Assembly: GCA_000320605.2 (NCBI GenBank)
Contig: KB445797.1
Location: 1,236,024-1,300,023, forward strand
Length of the DNA stretch: 64,000 bases
DNA from: Gelatoporia subvermispora B
Lineage: Eukaryota > Basidiomycota > Agaricomycetes > Polyporales > Gelatoporiaceae
Direction: 5' to 3'
Position numbers and translations under genes: made by a program. This document shows positions 1 through 10,969 of this stretch, piece after piece (the stretch's first letter is position 1; each line of letters starts with the position of its first letter). The notes under the pieces are model-generated. The model was not told the origin of the DNA and did not search any database. It saw only the letters and a list, made by a program, of their open reading frames with translations.

Positions 1-3000
1 GGATCTCGGATGTGTGTGTCTCTTGAGATCCCGCAGGTGGCGCTGACGGTGACGCAACTTCGGCGGATGACTGTCTAGGTGAAGCAATCGAGTTCATATC
101 ATCATCCTGGCTTTCAGCCTCCCGTGAACGTGCCCGTTTACGGCTGATGGGTGTCGGATATCCATTCGGGCTGGCATCTGGTGGCAGTTCAGAGATCGAC
201 CTGCTACGGGAACGCGTCCGTGGGCCTTCTGGGGACTGACTCCTTATTGCTGGAGTTGTGGACTTTGATCTAGACCGACGAGGCCTTGGGGTAGAAGCGT
301 AGGGAATATCGCGAGTATCGCGATCCAAGAACGGGTTATCACTGTCTGAGATGGTAGCTGCTTCGGCTTCGCCGTTAGCTCTTGCGCGATTGCGTATTGG
401 TCTGGGTCTTGGTCGCGATGTCGGCGCTGCCTCATCCCCAGTGCTCTGTCCTTCACGCTCATCATCATCGTCGGTTGTCACAACGTCAGCACTCTTCACG
501 CCTTTCCGCGGACCTCGTTTGCCCTTTGGGCCCGACGCTAAACACACGTCAGTCACAAGATCGCGAAACTCTTTGAGACGCATAACATACCCTTATCCTT
601 GGCTGTCGTCAGTCGCTTCTCGTATGCCCGGTATGACTCCCACAATCTCGATGTAGGTGTTATCTCCACCTGAGCTTGCGCGATAACCTGATCCAAATGC
701 GCCTTACTGTAGGGTCTTTAGTGAAAATAGTGACATATAGTGAGAGCACCAAGACCGACATTCTGAGCGAATCTTTGCTGTCAATGGAGGAGAGCAATGG
801 TTGCAATACACGGAAAAAGTTGACCGCCCTATTCCGCAATCTTTTGTTCTTGGTGGCTTCCGATGCTGCCAGGTGCTTGCCAATCCACGACAGGAGTTTT
901 GTATGGATTTCAACGACAAACTGGTTGTCGAGACGCCGGATGACAGCCAGCTGTGCTCCTCGGAGCAGGAAGCATGCCGATAGCGCTTTCGCAAGAGCTA
1001 CGGAATGTTCCTCGGATCTTACGACACCGTCCAGGAACAACGTGAAAGACTGGATATGCCACATGAATTTGGCGGGCACAATGCATCAGGCGGAGTACTC
1101 ACCTCCCGGAGCGCCTGTTCGATCACCGACACAACTGCCTCACCGTTCTCCCTGTACATGCCCTCTTCGCGGAGAATGTCGATGATGACTTTGGCGCACA
1201 GGTTGAATGCTCCACCCAGCCGGCCATAATGCGTCAAAAGCACCGCTGAATTGGCGATACCAATAACGCCTGCGCGAATGGCACGAAGGAAGGTAGCCAT
1301 GATACCCATGAAGACGTATTCCTTCTCGAGTTGAAAGCGTGACAATGTTCGCGTTTCTGGTCAATGTCATTATGATGTGAATGTGACCAGGAGAAGAAGA
1401 GTGATACTTACCAGAATCGCCGTTCTGAGCATGACCGGCTTTCTTTCCTGGTGCTTTGCGTTTTGGCGGGGCCTCAGCATCTGACACATGCCCATCACTG
1501 GACCCCGCATCATCATCGTCACTCCGATCGTCGTCTGCAGCCGCGTTGCCATCTAACTCCTCTGCATACCGCTCGATCTCAGATTGAATGAATCCCACAC
1601 AGCGATGTTGTACTTCATCGTCCATGGTTAGTGGCAAGGCAGCAGTGGGTAGGGGAGTGCCATCTGGCGATATCGACTGAGACGGACAGAACAAGATGTG
1701 CAAGTTCATGAGATTTTGAAAGGCCTAAGAAGCTGTCAGTGCCGATATGGCGAGCGCGATACCGGTATCTACACTCACCACTCGCCGAACACCTTGGATC
1801 GTATTAGATCGAGTCCCAACAACAAATTCAAGGAGTTTCTCCAAGAGTGACTCCCTCTGTTCGCGCAGTTTCTCGCGAAATTGCGACTCCTCAGCCGAAA
1901 GCTCGCCCTCAGGAGTAGTCAGACGACGTGCTTTCCACATGATGTGCAGTGTGAGCAATTGTAGCGCCCGGTCAATCATCTAAGGGATGCGATTAGCACG
2001 TCGTTTTATAGTAGATATTTTGGGACACACCAGCTCTTCCTCTTTGTACCCGAGACGTCCCCGCTCCGCGATGGCGCTGACTATATCCCATGCACAGCTC
2101 TGCTTTCCACCTTCGTCCTCCTCCATCCAAGCGGTCATGTCCCTGACGCCAATGAGAGCAGCGAGGCGTGCGCAGACTGCTCCGATCTTCAAGACCTCAT
2201 CCTCAGAGAAGGTCGCGATCTCAATCTCGTCTCGGCCAGCTACGGCATCTCGCAGTGCTGTAGAGAGCTCTTCTTCTAGTTCTAGCACCTTGGTACTGTT
2301 CGTGTTAGAGAGACTAGTGGCTTCCAACATGTGCTTGATAGTAGTGACTGCGGTCGTTAGAACAAATGGAGATGAATGCGAGAGGAACTGCTTTGTAATC
2401 TCGTCCCATAGAGTGGCATACGCCTAAAGCAACCGTTAGCACAATACAATCACTACGCTTTAGACTCGTACCGTCATCATTCGCATCTCGAGATACATCT
2501 CGAGGTTCATAAGTTGTGGGATCATGAGAACATCAGCCATCCGCTTCTCGTCTGTCTGATGTTTGACGAATAGCCTAGGTAGGCCCTTGATTAGTGCACG
2601 TGTGATGTCGGCGGAGAGTGTTTCGTCTTCTCCCTACAAGAGCAGTTGCAACTTTTCGTAAACCAGCATTGCACGAAGCCATGAGATAAATTACCTTCTT
2701 TGCTCCAGCGACGTCCGCCAGAGCCTTGCGCAGAACAGCTATAAGCATTTCAAGCAACATCGCTTCCTCCTCGTCCTCGAGTCTCCATGCCTCGTCGATT
2801 CCACTGTCCGTATTTCGCTTGCGCTTCCGGCCCGTTGGCCTTTGTGCACCGGAGTCCTCCTCGGATGCAGAGTGGTCAAGCAGAAGAATATCAAGCAGAG
2901 TTTGCCAGTCACTGAGGGGCTCAATCTGATCCCAGAGGGCGTCCACGACGAGAGATATCCGACCCTTCCTGTCGGGACCAACGAGTGAGACGACTTCCTT

Positions 3001-4929
3001 CTCCCTACGTTGCGTGGATGAGCCTTCGCCAAGATCATCTGCTTCCTCTTCCTCATCTTCCTGATCAGCCTTGCCGAGGGCTTTACTCCACTTCACAAGA
3101 AGCATTCCTAGTGCCTTGATGCCGGCACGCTGCTTATCTTGATCGTTAGCCTTCTTCCCGACCAAGCGCTCTTCCGTGCACTCCTCCCATACGCCTTTGA
3201 CAAAGCCACTGACAGCCTTGCGTACACGTGCCTCCTCGTCGTATAGCAGGAGGCATAGACGTTCGCGCTGCTCGTCTTCGAGAAGCCCGTGCCCGTCGAT
3301 CGCCTGTAGGACCTGCACGACGGCAACACGGACGCTCAGTTCTGTGTCGCCCACAGCCATCTGTACGAGTCGAGGCTTAAACCGTTCTGTGAATGTCTGA
3401 AGCGCAGCGGCACCAATGTATGCGGTCTGCTCGTACGCAAGCGCAAGCGCGCGAACAGCTTCCAGCCGCACATGAGTATTCGCGTCTGAGAGTACCCAGC
3501 CGACATATCGCAGGTAGGCTCCGTCGAGGAAATGTGCGGGGTATTTCTTGAACCATAGCCCCATCGCGCGTACGCATTCCGCACGAATATTGGGGTCAAG
3601 ATCCCGGTAGCGATGCACGAACACGCTATTTGGATGTAAGTACCACCGAACGCGAGTAATTGCGGTCACTTACCCATCGACGAATTCTTTCAGAAACTCG
3701 GCTAGCTTTGTACGCCGTTCGCGCACCTCAGCCGCCTTCCCTTCTAGCTCCTTCTCTCGTGCACTTTCTCCCTTGCCCTTGTTAGCAGCAGCCTTACGCT
3801 TGCGCTCACCCTCACGCTGCCTGCTGACCACCTCGGCCTCCTTCTCGACAGCCGCAGCAACATCACAAAGCGCCGTCTCAACCTCCAGAGCGATCACGGT
3901 TGCGGTATGGCGGAAGCTGCGCAGTTGTGAGGACGACATAGCAACGACCCACGTCTGCAATGTGGCCATGAGGTCCGAGGAATAGAGCAGGCCAAGCTCA
4001 GCCGCGGAGATGATCAAGCGCTCGAGGAACTCGGAAAGACTGCGTCGGAACTTCTTGAAGATAGGCAACTTGGATGTGAGGGGATAGATAGGTGAATCAT
4101 CCTAGCGTATTGTTAGGCTCCTCGGTACTTCTGGGAATCAGTAAACGTACGTACCTGCTTCAGCACCTCGGTGAAGTTGTCTAGTGCATCTACGACACCA
4201 TCATAGTCAACCACCTCATCCTCGTTGACGGAGTCATTGCAACCACACGTTCGCAGGATACAGGTGATAAGCTCCGCCTGACTGGGTCCAGGGGTCCGCG
4301 ACAGGGATTCCAAGAAGTCTTCGACATTGGACTGCAGCGCCGCAGCCGGGTTCATGATCGCGTCTGCGCATATATGCTGTCAATACTGCAAGGCCACATG
4401 TGGCACACAAAACGTACTGAACAATGGGTTGTCTGAGGAGATCTTGCTGTCCTGCGCGGCCCTCCCGACATCGAACTCCCCGTTAGCAGCAGTTGCCCTT
4501 GCCTTCCCCGCTTTTGGCTTCCTTGGCGTCGGAACAGTGGTCTTTGGCATGGCATCTGTTTTGCCTGCTGCGGTTTTACGCGCCGCGGGGCCCTTCGTCG
4601 TGCGTGGCTTCTTCGGTTGTGGAGGACCTTTCTCTCGAGCAGGAGCTTTCGCGGGCAACTTCGGTTTCGGTCTCGGCGCGTCGTAGTCCTCCTGGACGCC
4701 TTCATCATCTTCATCGCGATCAGAGCCCTCAGGCTCGCTTTCGGCATCGTCGTCCGTGGTCGTCGCGTCCGACCGCTTTCTCTTGATTAGAGCACTGTCC
4801 ACTGGAGAGGCGTGAGGCGTGTCGAACGCGTCGTTTTGATCGCTGATACGCACCAGATACAAAATGGGCTGATTTCTTCTTCTCGCGTTGCGAACGACGA
4901 GGCGCGGACAGAGTCTCGCCGTCTGACAT
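1..4929 (-). CDS. SCC3: Cohesin subunit Scc3/Psc3 (STAG family), C-terminus beyond the left edge
   Basis: HEAT-repeat subunit of the nuclear cohesin complex that binds the Scc1 kleisin and DNA and supports sister-chromatid cohesion. The ATG at 4929 opens an exon with a basic N-terminus (RRSQREKKKS). A 52-nt intron (4853-4802, donor GTGCGT) is needed to keep the frame. An acidic/basic linker follows, then DNPLFNAIMNP at an exon junction near 4410, typical of STAG proteins. The STAG domain (about 4100-3670) reads YPLTSKLPIFKKFRRSL, and the stromalin conservative domain follows (about 3640-3400: HRYRDLDPNIRAECVRAMG). The remainder is helical repeat with several introns. The tail, about 560 to 1, is Ser/Arg/Pro-rich and still open at base 1, so the stop lies outside the window. 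The family assignment is firm; internal exon limits between 2600 and 600 are approximate. Confidence 0.93.
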
Positions 4930-7148
4930 GGCGGAAATAAGGAACGCGTGCTCGAGGATGAGCGTCGCGTCCGAGACGCGCCTCGTTGCTCGCGTGTTTC
5001 CGCGTGTGCCACCATGCCGCTAACCCCATATTTGGACGTAAACGTTGACATAATTGTGTCATAATTTTGATTGTCCCACTTGTTAGCTGACTTTGAGGAT
5101 CAATGTGGACCACCGTCGCTCTGGATCTTGAGAACACTGTCTCACATGTCCAGAAGCCCCGCTAGCTTTCCCCAGTAAACATCTGAGCGGAGACATCGAG
5201 GTTACGAAGAACTCATATGCAGTTCTAGCCAGCGCTCGACATTGGTTGCAGGTTTGCGAAAGGCACGAGGCACGATCCTCGGAGGGATTCATTGGATTCT
5301 CATAGCATCAAGTAGAACATCTTATCTGCTGATGAACTCTGCTTTAATTCCTCTGATGCCCGGCATGGACCCCGAAGACTTCTTAGAATGTTGAACTCTG
5401 CCCTCGTTAATTCTCCTTTATGGTTGACGGTTCATACGACCGTACTTGACAGCGGACTGCTTCGTGCGATGCATGTGGTTTGGGCTATGTACCATGGTAA
5501 GCATCTTCCTTGATATACATCAAAGGGCCGATTGCATTAACAGGATGTCGTATGATGATGAAACAGTTCAATGCTGAAGCTCTGAGATGCTCAGTTGCGG
5601 CCACCTTATGGTCTTCCGGAACCCTCCTTTACCACATCACATTGTGAAACGGCTATTGCGGGGTGCAAACATCACTCCGCATACGTCCAGTGTGGGTCCC
5701 AATTCTCTGAAGGCCCAGAACTGCGCTACTGGGCACAACCTGACTAATCTGTGTCATAAATAGCTTGCTAGCCGCGTCGCCTACCAGCTCGACTGAGTTC
5801 TTTTCAGAACGCTTGTTCTGGGCCATAGCAACTGTGCTGGAAGATGACCTGAAACGCGTACCTGCGCGGAGTTGCGTTCCTATGCAGCATGCTACGCATC
5901 CGTTATTTGAGCCTGCGCAACCAGGACATCTATCGTGCACATTCACGCTAGGGTCAACATACACCTCTTTCAAGTCCCTCGCATACAAGCTTTACGGAAG
6001 CCGCCTAGGACCGCCTATAGCCCGGCTAGGGCTGACTACGCTGTCAGCGAGCAGTAGGCGGGTATAGCGCCCGACAAGTAGGCGACCTTGAAAGAGGTGA
6101 TAGTTCGAACGTCCCGAACATCAGGTGTGTCCAGACTACATGATCAACTTTCTAGAGGATGCTGATGACTTTCCGACTATTGTGTCCCATAAGTCTATCA
6201 GAAGAATATCGGCACTAGTTGGCTGATTGAAAGATAGTACCCCTACACGGAGCGAAGGTTTCCCCGCAGGAGGAGGGGGACACCCGTCTCCGATGGTTCC
6301 CCGTTTTCCTGGCTCTCTTTCTGCCTAGACCCAGAGTTCTGTCCATACGCAATGTGGACAAGAGCGCTCATCAATGCTCGATCTTCTTGTCTTGTCGGGG
6401 GCTAGACCACTTCTGCCCGGCAGTTGCACTGTTTGTCCCTGTCTACGGTGTTCGTCGGTGGCCGTCCGCCGACGTTTGCCATGACCTCCTGACCGGCTTT
6501 TCTTGAGCGCCGCGCAACTCAAAAGCGACGGTTCTGAGATGTGTCTCAGCGTCAACGAAAGACGGAGACACGTATTGTACAACTTGACGGCGTTTTGCTT
6601 TCGCTTGCTCATGCTTCCGAGCGCTCCGGCCGCGGCATTGAGCGCGGTAAGTAAAGCGTGGGAGATGATCATAATCGCGTAGACGTTCTAGTATAGCAGG
6701 AAGATACCGTCAAACGGTAAGCGCGATAGATCTGTTGTCTCGGTGTGTCGCGTTTGGCAAGTTTGTCCCTTGCGAGTGGAAAGTAAATGGGGATGGAGAG
6801 ATTAGCGATTGCCGGGCGGCAGGGGCGGGGTCCGTCGCCAATGAATTTCTAGTTTCGACGGTTCGCGGCCTCCAAGGATAGGTTTTTCAGGGTTTGTTTG
6901 AAACGATTTGTTTCGCGTCAATGGTGTTTGTCGTGGTCACCGAGTCTAGCGTCCGGCGAGCGTGTTCGAACGGAACTCTAAATTCCAACTAACAACCTTA
7001 TACACCGTCCGTCTTGTCCTCTCTCACTCCATCGACTTGCTGGACACCTTCATGACCACACATTCCTTCAGCCATTAACTTCACGCCATTCCTTAGTCTA
7101 CTTGCCCTCCCTGGCGTAACCTTCCCTGCCTAGACAGCGTCGCCTGCG
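4930..7148. other. Intergenic region between the divergent SCC3 and 7149 genes
   Basis: About 2.2 kb with no convincing gene. Short open frames at 5653-5988 and 6325-6672 (both minus) show no recognisable domain, splice structure or repeat pattern and look like chance. A small foldback-like inverted repeat sits at 5962-6099. CT-rich sequence at about 7000-7100 is probably the promoter and leader of the plus-strand gene. Confidence 0.6.
5962..6099. repeat. Foldback-like element with perfect 13-bp terminal inverted repeats
   Basis: CACCTCTTTCAAG at 5962-5974 is matched exactly by its reverse complement CTTGAAAGAGGTG at 6087-6099. Between them are further short inverted motifs, including GCTGAC/GTCAGC around a 6-nt loop near 6030-6050. 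The 138-bp size and inverted ends resemble a small MITE, but I see no clear target-site duplication and no second copy in this window. Confidence 0.4.
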
Positions 7149-10100
7149 ATGCCGACCCCTGCTCCTCAGACTGGTCGTTTACGCTCCAAGACATCTGACA
7201 TCTCCGACCTCCTGCGCGGTCATGGCGGACGGTCAGATCGCCGGAACTCTGAGAGTCACCAGCAACCACCGTCCCAGCAGTCTGAACCTACTACCCCAAC
7301 GAAAGGGAAGCGCAAGATTCCCATCTTCGGACGCAGGAGGAAGTCAGAATCCGTGTCGCCTTCTCTCTCTACTTCAGACCATCGAACGCCCGATGAGGAA
7401 GTCCCGCCATTGCCTCCACTGGACTCCAGAGTCTCGACGGGGTGAGTACTGCTCTAAATTTTGCTTTGACTCAGTAGCGAGTATGGGGCGGGTAGAGCAC
7501 GGGCCGCCCGCAAACGGGACCAGCCCTGCCCGATGCTCACACGGCTTTTAATTTAGTGTCACGTAAGGCGCATATCAGCGGGGAAGTCCCAATGTTCCCA
7601 AGACCACATGTGCAACATCTGCAGAGCATGCCGACTAGCAAACGCTTGTCCATTCTCCGCAGCTGAAACACGCGTTGCTATTAGTTGTCGCTTCTATCGG
7701 CTAGAATTCGGGATTATACTGCCGTTTTCTTAGGTGGCAGCTCCGGACGTTGTGTTTGGTGCCCTCGAGCCTCGAGCGTGGTCGGTGCTCCAGATATCAT
7801 GCACTTTCCGCATCGCAGAGGCTGCTGTTCAATGGGTGTGGAGTGTCGGTGGCGACGCGCCTCGCTCCCGGAGTATTTTTCAAGCCCGATATTGATCGGG
7901 CACATTTGCCTCCGCGACCCCAATGGCCTGAACTATTCCAAAAGTGGACGAAGAGGCTACCCTAGGCTACCTTTTCACCTTCGCTCGTGCATTTTAGTGC
8001 CGCGCGCTAACAGTTTCTCGCGTTCAGGGATCATGTCCAGGCAGTCCAGCCTCCTGCGAGGTTCACATCGGAAACGTCGCGGATTCGTCCTCCGTCGCAG
8101 GTATCTATACCTCCCGTCTCGTCGCTCCCGAAACCCCAAGGCCGCGCTAGCTATTCTCAGCCTCCTCACGAATACCAGCGCCCAAATGCGTCATCTGTCC
8201 CTGTCACCAGGATCCAACAGCTTCGCGCTCAGAAGTCGACCTCCTTTGAGTACACACGGCAGAGCATTGACCCCAAGCAAGGAGATCAGTCCAGTAGCGG
8301 GCGTCCGGTCATCACAATCTCTGCACCTCCCCCGATTTCAGGACCTACATCGAGCGCACAAAGATCGATCCCATCACCTCAGCAGCCGCATACTGGACGC
8401 CGCTTTGGTCTTGCGCGATTCAGTTCGCGACGTGCCGAGCAGCCCAAGGCGTCCGAATCCCCACCTCTTCCAGCGGGTCCAGGAAGTCCAACTTCTGCGA
8501 AGCAGTCATCCTTCGCAGACGCTTCTGCTGACAAATCCCGTCGCACGTCGGTAGCTCAAGAGCAAAGTGGTGATCCATCTGCGAGCCACGACCCACCGCG
8601 AAGGCAGAGAACGGTCAGCCGGGTGCATAGCTTTCTTCCTTCGACCCGCTCTCCCCCGCACGACAAGCCTCGGAAGTCCGCCAGCGCTCTACCATTGTCT
8701 AAGTCTAGGCAGGATCAGTCAGCGGACGCGACAGTCGCACCCGTCAAGAGGAGCATCTCCGAGTCGAGCGCGACCCCGTCCCCGGATGCCGCAGACAGCG
8801 TTGCTGCGGCACGTGCGGCGCTACCCCCATCACGCAGCCGCATCCCTGGGTCTTCGTCCATTAGGTCACTTGCAGCGAGGGCACCTCCCCCCCTTCTCCC
8901 TACATGGAGACGACCGCTGAGCGGTGGGCCTCCGTTGGATCCTCTCCCCTCCCCTCCCCATAGCGGCAAGACGATCAAGGGTGGCGATACTGATACGAAG
9001 GGCGCTTCACCTTCGACGACGCCAACCCCCACTCCTACGAGCACGACGTTCCCTGCGCTTAGCTCGAGACCTTCGATGGCATGGGTGCATCAACAAGTCT
9101 TTGGTCAAACGATAGAGAACATCGTCCCGACGGCTCCCACCCACTCCCACGCGCTTGAGGCTATGCGCCAACTGGGTGAACCTCCGTCTCCCTCAGCAGA
9201 AAGTCAAGACCGGGATCGAGAGACCGTTAGGTTTCTCATTCCAGAGGCGGCGAAAATTGCGGAACACGATGACCATTTTCCGCACGACGCTGCGACGCCA
9301 GAACAGCTGCGCGAGGCGCTGAACTCCCAGAGTATCCGGTACGCTCGCCTCGCTGCGCACATGCAGGCTCTGATGGAGAAGCACGCGGCGGAGAAGAACG
9401 AGCTGACTCGTCGTATTGAAACCCTTGAGCACGAAGCACGTAAGAGGGAACAAGAGATCAAAGGTTTGCGTTGGCTCGTGGTGAACACGAACTCGACCCC
9501 GCCCGCTAGTGCAGGACGACAGACTGGATTCTTTCAGGCCGAGCATAGTCAGGACCTCGCTCGCCTTGGGCCTCAACCAGATCTAGCCCCGGATGCATCC
9601 CGCGCTTTCGGCAGTGGTTCGGGACACGGTGGGAGTATGTCCATCGACTCACTGAGTGCCGGAAGCATGGAGGAAGGCCTACTCGAACTGCAGGCGACCG
9701 TCTCTGATCTCATTGCGCCGCTCTCCACTTCGTCCTCCATGGAAATGCCGGCCAGACAAGATACAGGCCCGATACCCATGCGACGGCGGCGATCGAACAC
9801 GATGCCATATGAACTTAACCAGGACCCGAGCGTTCTGGCAGTGCAGAAGCTGGCGCGCAGGACGAGCTCGCCCGTTCTTCCTCCGCCGAGCGGCACGCAG
9901 AGCATGTTCCCGCTGAGAGGTTCCCCTACTACGAGCCCGGTGTTTCCTATGGCGTCATTAAGCAGTGCAGGGATTGACCTGGGATCGATTCCTACTATCC
10001 CGTCTCTGAGCTCTGGTGCTCAGATATCCCCAGTCCCCTCGATTATTTCGCATAGCCTCTCCCTTCCATCGCTCACGGCGACTAATACCGCTTCCTCGGG

Positions 10101-10374
10101 CTTGTCCGCCATCCCCGAATTGCCGAAGCTACTTGCAGACGAAGGGGATGCAGCGGGCACCGATCTCGAAGTCCCAGAGCCTAAAATCGAGAAGCGCGAG
10201 GTCGAGCCGCCACCTGGTTCGAGTCCCAAGAAACATGTCTCAGCGGGCTCTGTCTCGTCTATCCGTACCTCGAGCTCCCATACGAATCCCAGATCAGGCA
10301 GCAGTCCATCCATCGGACAGGTGCTCGACCGTGCCACCGGACCGAACACAGATTTCCCGTCCCAGTCGTTCTAA
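7149..10374 (+). CDS. Ser/Pro-rich protein with a coiled-coil segment, function unknown
   Basis: I do not recognise a family. Exon 1 (7149-7441) encodes MPTPAPQTGRLRSKTSD, a basic, Ser-rich N-terminus with GKRKIPIFGRRRKS. A GTGAGT donor at 7442 and a CAG acceptor ending at 8027 give a phase-consistent join to a single long exon, 8028-10374, ending in TAA. The intron of about 586 nt is long for this genome, and extra small exons inside it cannot be excluded. The long exon is mostly low-complexity Ser/Pro/Arg sequence. One more ordered part (about 9070-9480) begins MAWVHQQVFGQTIENIVP and continues into a charged helix with heptad character (LMEKHAAEKNELTRRIETL). No signal peptide or membrane span is visible. 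A scaffold or signalling adaptor is possible but only a guess. Confidence 0.72.
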
Positions 10375-10969
10375 TATCCCTTGTATCTTTACTGGACCCC
10401 GCCAGACGAGGCGTCCTCCCACTCGTGACATAACGGCCCAACTCCGTTTTTGCAGATCCATGTTACACACACGTTCGTTACCCTTCCACGATATCCTCCG
10501 ATGTGTCTCCACGCATGCCATACCCTCCCTCGAGTATTCATCCTAATTCGCGTACAGTAGAGCGGAGACTTCGGGTGGCGCAAAAGCCGCGTTCTTCGAT
10601 AATTGGCCTCACGTTGACGACATCTATTTCCCATTCCCTAGCCATCTGTATCATCATTCATCTCTTTGTTCATTTCTTGCTTTGTTGTCGGTCTCGCACA
10701 TACCACGCGTCTTCTATGTATCAACGTTATCATGTAGTATAAGAGTGAAAAATATTTGATTGCATCTGTTTCTGTCTGCTCACTCAATACTTAGCATTCA
10801 TCACGTTAGTACTACAGCACTGTGACCGACGCGCATCCCAGCCCTAGGATTTGTGACTTTCCTTGAGGCGACCGACACCCCCAGACCAGCTGCTAGGATT
10901 TAGAAAAGCTGCTTGGCGCTGCAACGCAGAGGTATCAACGAAGTTTCAAGATTAAGCAATGGTGGTTTC
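10375..10969. other. Convergent intergenic region
   Basis: Roughly 600 nt between the stops of two convergent genes. It holds AT-richer 3'-end sequence (about 10630-10800). I see no gene, RNA or repeat that can be supported. Confidence 0.5.

Noticed and set aside
4380..5051. Alternative SCC3 start at 5051 in another frame
   Set aside because: A 52-nt intron with GTGCGT donor joins the ATG at 4929, which gives the conserved basic N-terminus, to the downstream frame; the earlier start gives an Arg-rich unconserved leader.
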